Shown here: in pieces, positions 56,001-64,000 of the stretch | How positions within the stretch are numbered: position 1 is the first letter of the stretch | Layout: every line of letters begins with the position of its first letter | Origin: Nepenthes gracilis | Lineage: Eukaryota; Streptophyta; Magnoliopsida; Caryophyllales; Nepenthaceae | DNA length: 64,000 nucleotides | Assembly (NCBI GenBank): GCA_033239525.1 | Contig: BSYO01000038.1 | Span: 4,231,556-4,295,555, forward strand | Direction: 5' to 3' | Notes under the pieces: generated by a model | The model's database searches: none | What the model saw: the letters and a program-made list of their open reading frames with translations, nothing else | What the model was told of the DNA's origin: nothing | Position numbers and translations under genes: made by a program

Positions 56001-56698
56001 AAGAACTTCCAATTTGTATGCACTTCTCCGGATCATTAGGGTCCAAAGGAATTCGGTTTGTAGACTCCCGAGATTGAGCTTGCAATAATATGGTCTTATC
56101 ACAGAAGTCAAGATCCTCGATCTGTTAACTGGGGGTGTCTAAATAATTTGGGACAAGTAACATATCCGCCTGATCACTTGATCACCAAGGACTTCTCCAA
56201 TACCGAACGTGGTTGAAAACTTTATCTTCAAATACGGGATTGAAGTCACTGCTCTAAATACTGTTAAACAAGAATGTCTGAGGATAGCATTGTAGACCGT
56301 CTACTACCAAGAAAGAAAGCATCTTGGTGGCCGTCCTCAGATAGATGCCCAGTGTAACTTTAAGTTGGACAAACCCTTGACAGGTATTGGTTCATTGTCC
56401 AGTCCGTACAGGGATCCCTCGATGGTTTTCAATTGACTTCTTTTTAATCCTAATTTAAAGTACGCATCAAGATAAAACAAAATTTTTAAACTTTCATTAT
56501 CAATAAACACTCATTTTAATTGGTAGTCCATGCTACCATTAGAGATGAGTGCGGTTACAACCAAGTGATCAGAATGTGGGAAAGTTACTTGTGTCATATC
56601 TTCATCACTAAAGCTAATGGCATCATTCCTAAATCATACCCTTGGTTTCTTGTGGTCGGCTGCTATTCTTGAGCTCTTTGAAATTTCTCCCCAAGCAG
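56001..56698 (-). pseudogene. Protease and gag end of copy B
   Basis: It aligns base for base over long stretches with 39650-40340 of copy A ('gtccgtacagggatccctcg' occurs in both at about 56400 and 40062; 'cttctttttaatcctaattt' in both). The frame is broken. The block ends at the solo LTR. Confidence 0.75.
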
Positions 56699-57635
56699 TG
56701 ATGGGGACGTCAGCAATAGGCTGGCCCAAAAAGGGCAAGTGGCCCAAGATCAACAGCGACCCATTTAAACCGTGATGGTTAACGCTACCGTTAACCGAAG
56801 AAGCAGAAAGTAGGCCAGTCGCGGCCTAGGATAAATGAAGCCCATGTCTAAACCGGCCCACACAGACCTTCCCAAGCCTCAACGGTCGTCTGTTCTAATT
56901 TCACGCATCTTCAAGAAAGGCAATCTCCTCTATAACGACAACCTATCATATTCAGGGCACATCCCGAGAGGAAGGCGCACAAATCATTGCACGATCCGCA
57001 AAAGGTGTCCTAACGATCGCTGCACACAGTATCTCCACGGAAGGAAAGGAATCCTCATTCCTGACCGTTGCAGCCTAAAATGGCACCCGCACCCATCCTA
57101 AGAAAGGCAACGATCCCCACAGTAGGCGAGCATCTCACCTTGCCACCTAAGGAAGGCAGCAAGAGTCCACGACTATAAAAGGCTATGGAGACTCACTCCA
57201 CAAGCGTGCTCTCTCGCCTACTAAATGCCCTATAGCAAACTCAAGCTTACAAAAGCTCTCCACGCTCTCAAGCTTTCCAACACTTTCTCCTTTTCTCTCT
57301 GCTAATAGTTTCCTGCGGGCTAAGTACTAAGAGAAACTGCTTTTCGCAAGCTTCCATAATCAAAGCCACTCTCTCCGCTAGTGCACCCCCACCATCATTC
57401 TCGAACACATCTCTCGCATTCGTCCTTGCATTCATTGTATTTTACCTTCTATTTCTCAAAAGGCTGATTACTGATTTGAGCGTCGGAGTATTTTCAATCG
57501 GAAGAAATTCCGCCATCGCCTGACCTCTTATTTGAAATTGTAGTGTACAGAATTCTAAGCTCAACAGATGAAGATTGGAATCCGATAGACCAACTCGACC
57601 CAAATCCATTCGAAGTTTAGATTCAGGATACATCA
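56699..57635 (+). mobile_element. Solo LTR of the element 2 type, inserted in gag of copy B
   Basis: 937 bp, TGATGGGGACGTC to GGATACATCA, flanked by AGCAG (56694-56698) and AGTAG (57636-57640), which differ by one C-to-T change. Copy A has the uninterrupted site near 40345 ('cctaagttggacgtgtggtg'), confirming insertion into copy B. The TATA-like box is at 57173-57184 and the TTGAGCGTCGGAG motif at 57476-57488. It is therefore not the missing 3' LTR of element 2 but an independent solo LTR of a related subfamily. Confidence 0.9.
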
Positions 57636-59231
57636 AGTAGGATGTGTGGTGATCATGTTCACAACGCCAATTGCCACTCGATTCCTCAGCTGCTCAACCT
57701 CATCTCCATTTGCTCTACTAAAAGTTTGTCTGGGTCTATACAAAAAGTGAGAGAGGTGTCCTTTTCGGATCAGCTCTTCAATTTTCTTCTATAGCGTCCT
57801 ATAATCTTCAATGCTATGGCCCTCACATCGATGGTAGTGATAATATTTTGACGAGTCACCTCCATCTGGGTTATTCAATTCCTTCGGCTATTTAAAAATT
57901 TTTCATCCCAAATATGTATCAAGATGTTGGTATGGGAGTCATTTAAAGAAGTTAGGTCCAGAGGCTTGAACTCCCTTCGTGGTGTCGATTCGGACTTATG
58001 CTACTTCCTTGGTCCTCGAGGACACATGTGGTCCCCATTTTTCCTCTTTTCTTCCATCGTCTTTTGGTGGAATTGGTTCCCTCGTTCTAACCATTTTGCT
58101 TCGTTGGCCTTATCGGCTGTGAGTCCTTGTGGGACAGATGCTTGAAGAAGTCTCCCGGCTTCCACGTCAATATGAAAGTGCTTAGCTTCACCTCATTGGT
58201 GAACTTGGGTATCTTCCTGGCTTCGATCATGAACCTATCCAGGGACTTCTTCAAACTCTCATTTGGCCTTTCTTTAACCTAAGCCAGATGCCATAGTTGT
58301 TTCTCCTTCCTTCTACTGGGGGCGAATTGGGATAGGAAACCATCAGCCAAGTCCTGAAATGTTTTGATGGAGTTCGGTTGAAGCCAATAGAACCATTCTT
58401 GGGCGTCCCCTTTAAGAGTCAAGGAAAAGTATAGACACATCGTTGCCTCATCCATGTCTTAGAAGCTCAGAAGAGTGTAGAAATGGTATAGATGGTCCAC
58501 AGGATCAGTGTTTCCATCATACAGATCTAGGGCTAGCATCTTGAACATATGAGGGAGCGGATGAGTTTAGATTTCCATAGTGAATGAAGATCTCCGCAAG
58601 TCAGCGGCTCGTCCTCCGACGTCTCCTCCAAAAACGTGTTGCCATATTTTTTCAACTTTTTCCTCCATTTGAGGAGGAGCATCCATTCTCTTCTCATTGA
58701 GGAAGGTCCTCAATTTCGAAGGGTTTTGCTGAGCCTGAGAGGCCTAGCGGCTCACAACTCTCGGAGGGAGCGCGTCGTGGGAGGTTCCGGCCTATTGGGT
58801 GGATTTCCTATCGTCTCGAGAATAATGATGATTTTGTCTCTAGGGGCTATCCTGCTTGGTCCTACAACTGAGACGACCCTCTAATCGCGTCAAAGTTTTG
58901 TTACTCGAAGCAACTTGAGTCCCGAGGTTTTTAGGTCATTGGCCTTTATCTACCTGGATTTCTTCCCCTTCTCCTTCGCCTGGAGGTTGTTGTTCGAGAG
59001 GCAGAAGACGAAGCCCACTTCGGTTGTTCATCAAACTGGGTGCATATAGTTTAGAAGGCCTTGGAGATGTCATCAATTCTTATTGCAAGTTCACGTATGC
59101 AATGGTCGGGATGATCATCCACCTAACTGTACCTAGGGGCAATTGCCACATGAGGTGGCGTCTTTGACTGGGGTACTTACTTGTACTCTTGTGTTCACCC
59201 TGTTGTTATTAGAAGTGTGGTTATCGGACAT
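57636..59231 (-). pseudogene. gag of copy B
   Basis: It starts at ATG 59231-59229 (M-S-D-N-H-T-S-N-N-N-R-V-N-T-R-V-Q-V-S), containing the V-N-T-R motif of the other gags after a short N-terminal extension. The capsid-like region runs through about 58100-58650 and the nucleocapsid part lies near 57700-57850. It is uninterrupted where copy A carries the 40611 solo LTR. It has several stops and frameshifts. Confidence 0.8.
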
Positions 59232-59239
59232 TTAGTCGT

Positions 59240-59258
59240 CTTTTCATAGACGACACCT
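59240..59258 (-). other. Primer binding site of copy B (degenerate)
   Basis: The minus strand reads AGGTGTCGTCTATGAAAAG one base inside the LTR. It resembles TGGCGTCGTCTGTGGGAG with several changes. Confidence 0.6.
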
Positions 59259-59259
59259 A

Positions 59260-59936
59260 TGATGCGTCTAAGGATCCAAATTGTAGTATGAATTAGGAGG
59301 GCCAAAATTTGTCTATTGGGTATGAAGCAGACTCGATCTTTGTACATCTTTAATCTGAATACTGTGCAATCACAAAATATATTCAAAGAATTTAACGGGA
59401 CTCACTCCCTGGTATATTCTCTGACACTTAAATAAGTATTCTTCTTAAAAGAGAGGAAAAACAGAAGATGTAAGATTAAGTGTTCATGACTATGTTTATG
59501 GTTTTGGGATTTACACTTTTATTAAAGCGTCTTAGTTTGAAAGAGAGAGTGTGTATTCTAGGCGTCTTTTAATCGTTTTTTCTTTATTTGAAGTGCTGAC
59601 CTCTTTTCCTGTTGGAAAGAATGAGTTTTTATAGAAATTGGGGGACGGTTGACTCTTCTTGTCAACTGTCTAGGAAACTACCGAGCGGATAAAGTTTAAC
59701 CCAACCGGTGGTTTCAACCAATGCCCAAGACCATTACTTTAAGATAAGAATAAGAAACCATTCCAACTGTTAGGTTAGTTCCATCTCCGCCACAAAAACA
59801 AACCGTTTAAGGTCGTCAGATATGTCCGTCAAATTGGGTAGCACGGGTAGTTTGGATCACTGATGCTTGTGCTTGTGTCTGATTTAGATTTACTTTGGGC
59901 TAATTTTCATAGGGTGGTCAGTTACAATACTCATCA
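59260..59936 (-). repeat. 5' LTR of copy B
   Basis: 677 bp, TGATGCGTCTAAGG to ATACTCATCA on the plus strand, homologous to 44398-45065. Its outer end lies 406 bases upstream of the start codon of the PDAP1-like gene, with its own transcription pointing away from that gene. Confidence 0.9.
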
Positions 59937-60342
59937 AGCATATTATATATCATTTTCAAATATTGTTTCAGTTGTGTTGGCTGTCCAAAGCTGAATTTGA
60001 CTCCACACTAACAAAATATTTTTCCAAAGTTTCTCAGCCAAGAAAACTAGAATATACTCCCTCAGGATTCATCAATGGTTAACCTGGTGACTCACGAGTC
60101 AACCCGAACTCGAATACTACACAGTCGCTTACGCCTTACGCTAAGCAAGTGGACCTGGAAGTTAATGTTTGTAGTCCAGCCAACAGAGAAAACAGCGCAA
60201 TGATAAGGAAGAATCGACTGCATTTGACGATACAATTCGAAGGGCAAAGTTCCTTTCAAAATTAGAACTTCAGATCCTTAATTCTCTCATCTTATTCGAC
60301 ATAGCAGTCCAAGATTTTGATTTGAAGAAGAAGATTATTATC
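59937..60342 (+). promoter_or_regulatory. Upstream region of the PDAP1-like gene
   Basis: These 406 bases separate the copy B LTR from the ATG. 'ataattctctcatctt'-type pyrimidine-rich sequence near 60280 would fit a plant 5' untranslated region. I cannot identify a convincing TATA box. If this is all the native promoter that remains, the LTR may have replaced distal elements. Confidence 0.45.
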
Positions 60343-62508
60343 ATGGGAAGAGGAAAGTTCAAAGCCAAGCCTACTGGTCGCCGTCAGTTCTCTACTCCCC
60401 AAGAGATCCGTAAACTCTCTTTCCCCCCTTTTTGATCACGATTCTAAGTTTTCTGATGTTCGTTATAGTCGTTCGATCTGATTGCGTTGATTTGAATTAC
60501 AATTGTTGACCTCTCGCTGATTATGTTAATCGTCTTGACCTGAATTTCTCTATTTTTAAATATTTATGCTGGACTCCTGACGTCCATTTTGACGATTGCT
60601 TCTTCACGGACGAATTTGGTGCTTTTTCTTCAGATATGCAATATTTCAAAAAAAAAAAAAAAAAAAAAAAAATCTGTGAATTCGGACTAATATTTGCTAC
60701 TTGTAAGGTTTTAAAACCTTGTTGTCGTGGTTGCTGATTCTTCTGAATTATCGGTTACGTTCACTTCCTGCACGCTGATATTTTTGCTAGATTTTTTAAT
60801 TTACTGGATTTTATGTCAGAGTTGTGGTATGGTGGTCCTCGTGCTTTCCTTGGCGTATAATTACTTCCTCATCTTTTAGTTATCTGAACTTTGCAGGAAG
60901 CTTATTTTATCTACCGGAGAAAATTGAACGATAAGATCTTTGTTTTAAAAAAAGTAATCATGGGTTGTGTCTGGCAAAAGTAATATTATGGTGTTATGTT
61001 AGTCTGTATAGATGGAGACTTTAAGCTTAGCTTTGAAGTTTTTGGGTATGTTTGTGCTGTATCTTATGCAAAAGGATACTTAACCTTATTTCATTTTGGT
61101 GAGGGGTTGTAATATGATATTATATCAAAATTTCACCAATACAGAAGGAAATTACGGTTTATTGAAGTTCTTGTTATGATGTGGTCTATTTCAAGTGGAA
61201 GAAATATTCTTTTAAAGAAAACAAGGATTCTTTCAATTTCCTAGATCTAGAAGCAATTAGTTCTTGTCGCTTTTGCTTTAGGAGAGATGGGAACTGATAG
61301 GTAAAAAGAAGCTGGAATTATCATTTCCTGAGTTCTTGATAGTGTTTGTCTACATTTGTTCTTTCCTCAGTTTCCTGTAGATGTATACCCCTTTTGTAGT
61401 GTTTATTAAGAACTAAAATTACCTAAGCATTCATGAAAGTTCTTATTGATGAAAAACAGTTATATTTATGCATAATATGTGGGTGAATTCTGACATCACT
61501 GAAAATTTAACTGGGCTAATTCATTGAATGAACTGCAGTGAAAGGGTAGAGTATTTGAATTCTTCAACTATACTTGACATAGTTTCTTCATCTGAATCAG
61601 CATTATTAGCAATGTTAGATTTCACTTGCCCCTGCACCACTGACCTAGAACGATTGACACCTTTCTACATATTGGAAATGATTCATCTACCTCACAGAAT
61701 ATTAAGATAGAGATAGGCCTTTTTCTGACGGTTGTGGGTGTTAACACTGCATCTACTTGCTTTCTTTTTTAAATTTATCTTCTTTGGTTTTGTTTGGAGT
61801 TCTAGGCAAATTTTATGCTAGTGCTTATTGAACGCTATATCTGGCAAGGTCACTATTCCTCTGCTGTTCTAACTTGCATTCTTTTATTTCTATACATGAA
61901 ATGGTTGAAGTTGATGGGATATCGACTCGTCCTCACACCTTTAAACGAGTAAGTAACCTTTTTTTTATGACTCTGTATAAATAATATGATTTTTCGACGG
62001 GGCAGCTGGTTATACTGCATCGTTGGCCCCACATAATTAGAACTTCTCCATGATTGAACTTGAGTGGAGCCTGATGATGCTAACAGAACTTTTCTGAATG
62101 ATGTTGTCAGGAAGTAGCTGAACATGATGAGGAAGAGACACAAGAAGGCAAGGAAGAAGAATCTGAAGATGAGACTCAAGTTAGTAGTACTTTTTTTTCT
62201 TTCTTCTTTTGAGGATTCATCTTGGTTGTGTCATGTTTCTTACTGATATTGTTCCTCCCTTCTTCCTCATTTGTCATATTTGTTGCTGTCAATCCAAAAC
62301 AATAGCGAAAGCGAAAAGGGATTCAAGGCATTATTGAGATTGAAAACCCGAATTTGGTGGAGCCGAAGAACTTGAAAGCTAAAGATGTTGTTGTGAGCTA
62401 TGCTCTTTTACCTATTATTTGTATAATAAAATTGTTAGAAACACTAATCTATGTGTCTTTCTCCACTTGACAGGTTGAGAAAACTACTGAACTTTCGAGA
62501 CACGAGCG
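60343..62508 (+). CDS. PDAP1: PDAP1/HASPP28-like phosphoprotein gene, exons 1-5 (3' end beyond window)
   Basis: Exons: 60343-60409, 61911-61948, 62111-62179, 62306-62392 and 62474-62508, all with GT-AG introns. Phases fit: C|TT joins exons 1-2, the next three joins are between codons, and exon 5 ends two bases into a codon. The protein starts M-G-R-G-K-F-K-A-K-P-T-G-R-R-Q-F, continues with S-T-R-P-H-T-F-K-R, an acidic Glu-rich stretch, then G-I-I-E-I-E-N-P-N-L-V and K-T-T-E-L-S-R. This is the conserved N terminus and the first part of the PP28 domain of the 28-kDa heat- and acid-stable phosphoprotein, a casein kinase II substrate in animals with an unclear plant role. The expected rest of PP28 (roughly 60-80 residues) is not found before 64000. 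A functional gene is likely but not proven. S-R-H-E-R has His where relatives usually have Arg. Confidence 0.88.
60410..61910 (+). other. Intron 1 of the PDAP1-like gene
   Basis: It starts GTAAAC and ends TTGAAG, about 1.5 kb, T-rich as usual for plant introns. It holds an A25 run at 60648-60672. The open frame 61528-61710 lies inside it and has no support. Confidence 0.75.
60648..60672. repeat. Poly-A tract of 25 bases in intron 1
   Basis: Uninterrupted A25. No upstream retroposed sequence or target duplication was noticed, so it is most simply a homopolymer. Confidence 0.9.
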
Positions 62509-64000
62509 GTTTGTTCGACTTCCTGCTCCCATATCAGGGCTTATTTTATTTCATCTTTTCCAGTATTCCATCTGTTGGATGACAATCTGGAATATAACTT
62601 AGGAGGTGACCTGAAAGCATGAGCATGCCCAAAGCATCATATAGAAATGTACGGCTGGTTATGCTTGTTAGAGTGCAAACTGCAAGGATTGAGGTCCTTG
62701 TGGGCCCCCTGGAAATGTACTTGATCAGTCTATTGACTTGAGTTAAAAAAATGTGCAATCTTGTGTTCAAACTCATGATAACGCTTGAAAATTTGAGCTT
62801 GTTTTCTTGAGTTCAAGGTCATGTGATTTTATCTGAATAGATGTGTACAAACATTGTTACACAGTTGCACATGCATGTTTATGTTCTTTTTTATTATTAT
62901 TTTGGCTGTAAGTTTGTACACATAAGTTATGTGTACCATGGATTTGGATTTTAGCTTGAGAGATTCTATAGTAGGTTCTTGGACCTTTCAACTCTAACCA
63001 TGCACACTACAAATCAAAGCAAGGGCTTCAAAAAAAATGGGGCTAGCTTCTCGAATAAACCTTTGACGTTCAAGTCAATAAAATGGTTTCTAACAAATGA
63101 GTCGGATAGAAAGAATGAAGAAGATTAAATGACTAGACTTTGAGAGAATATTTTATGGGGAGGAGGTGTTTTGGAAGGTAAGTTTCAAACCTATTTGTAC
63201 AGGCTAAGTAGTATGAGACTAATATTGAATATTAAGTATCACAGGGATCAATGAGTGATCAGATGCTCCCAGATTCTAATATGTCTGACTCTTAGATTGT
63301 AAGATTATCAGTTGTCCTTAAGGGGCTTGATATTTATAGAAGTATAAAGCCAATGTATAAGCAAATTCCTTAGAATGGGGTGACGGGCCATGATCTAAAC
63401 ATGGGGGATGCTGGTAGTTCTGGTCAGTTGCTACCATGCACATTCAAGATTGCGGTGGCTCACGGTGAGAAGCTTCTCATTTTCTGATCATAGAGATCAC
63501 TGATGCTTATGTTTCTATTGGATCTTAGGCTAAAAACATTGAATATTGGTTAAGTACAATGAGTCAACTGCTTAGCTGAGCATTTGTGCTTTCCTTAACT
63601 TCTTCCTCTATGTTAGCATTTGTAGATTAATCGTATTGATAATTGTGTTTTTGGCCCATAGTTTTATGTCACCTGGTGATGTAGGGAGGATGGTGAAAGT
63701 AGAGACAAGAAGAATAGAGGGGTAGAGATAAGAAATTAGACTAGAGAGGTAGAGACAAGAAAGAGATCAAACCAATGGGGAGAGAGGAAGGGAAGTCACA
63801 ATTGTTTAATTGCAATCAATTTCTTAAATATTCATTCATCAATCAATCAATATCTAAATAATAGAAGTAGGGGCTTTTATATAGAGAATCCTATGCCTAA
63901 TAAAATTGAAAATAAAATCACTACCAAATAACTCCTAATTGGAAAATAGAATAAAAAGAAATAAAATCAAATCTCTACGAAATAAAAATCAAATCAAATC
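62509..64000 (+). other. Start of intron 5 (or lost 3' part) of the PDAP1-like gene, with a possible LTR
   Basis: It opens with GTTTGT, a usable donor. No further PP28 exon is recognised in the following 1.49 kb. From about 63677 (TGATGTAGGGAGG) to the window end the sequence changes to purine-rich, then A-rich. On the minus strand it contains 'ctatataaaagcccc', a strong TATA-like box, so this may be the edge of a copia-type LTR. The other end is outside the window. Confidence 0.45.

Larger units (their letters stand above)
54540..59936 (-). mobile_element. Copy B: left-truncated minus-strand Tat-lineage element
   Basis: On the minus strand from 59936: 5' LTR, PBS, gag (interrupted by a solo LTR), PR, RT, RH and the first strand of aRNH, where it is cut. 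INT, the antisense ORF and the 3' LTR are missing. LTR, gag and pol are clearly related to copy A. The bases after the LTR end, AGCAT, have no partner because the other end is lost. Confidence 0.85.

Noticed and set aside
56699..57635. 3' LTR of element 2
   Set aside because: It has its own 5-bp duplication and interrupts copy B at a site that is intact in copy A.
61528..61710. Small plus-strand gene between the PDAP1-like exons
   Set aside because: It lies inside intron 1, has no similarity that I recognise, and the splice phases of the surrounding exons fit without it.

Overview
The window is plant nuclear DNA, probably from a eudicot. It is AT-rich, dominated by nested Ty3/gypsy LTR retrotransposons, and holds one clearly recognisable cellular gene at its right edge, split by GT-AG introns. 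There are no bacterial operons, rRNAs, tRNAs or CRISPR arrays. Almost every long open frame is retrotransposon debris or a shadow of it.

Layout, left to right. (1) About 840-14430: a very decayed minus-strand Tat-lineage gypsy element ('copy C'). Its antisense ORF remnant lies on the plus strand and is split by a chromovirus-type solo LTR at 2699-4908, which has perfect TTAAC duplications. (2) 14671-27629: the best preserved element ('element 1'), a plus-strand, GC-rich Tat/Retand-like element. It has two ~1 kb LTRs, a perfect AGTTT target duplication, PBS, PPT, a broken gag-PR-RT-RH-aRNH-INT frame, and two antisense ORFs between INT and the 3' LTR. (3) 27904-30339: a probable further chromovirus-type LTR. 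(4) 30340-33127: unclassified AT-rich DNA with one possible terminal exon. (5) 33128-45065: a second minus-strand Tat element ('copy A'), bounded by ATATC duplications and carrying two chromovirus LTR insertions (33614-35622 and 40611-43424). (6) 45263 to about 54540: a plus-strand Tat element ('element 2') with its 5' LTR but no 3' end. Its integrase is split by a 2.4 kb solo LTR (50683-53106), and it has a 42-bp tandem array downstream of INT. (7) About 54540-59936: a left-truncated minus-strand relative of copy A ('copy B'), interrupted by a solo LTR of the element 2 type (56699-57635). (8) From 60343: the first five exons of a PDAP1/HASPP28 (PP28-domain phosphoprotein) gene, whose ATG is about 400 bp from the outer edge of copy B's 5' LTR. 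The rest of the gene is not seen before the window ends.

How the parts relate: the four Tat-type elements share one plan: LTR, 1-nt spacer, tRNA-type PBS, gag beginning with a VNTR-like motif, PR, RT, RNase H, a second archaeal-type RNase H (aRNH), INT with a GPY/F-like tail, then a spacer with short tandem repeats. Three of them also retain an antisense ORF in the 3' region. None looks able to transpose on its own, because all carry stops, frameshifts, deletions or lost catalytic residues. The most unusual material is the pair of antisense ORFs in element 1, the repeat-prone spacer, and the set of five chromovirus-type LTRs without internal regions, four of which show the same orientation.

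All alignments, identities and boundaries were made by eye. Target-site duplications and splice phases were checked base by base; similarity levels are estimates.
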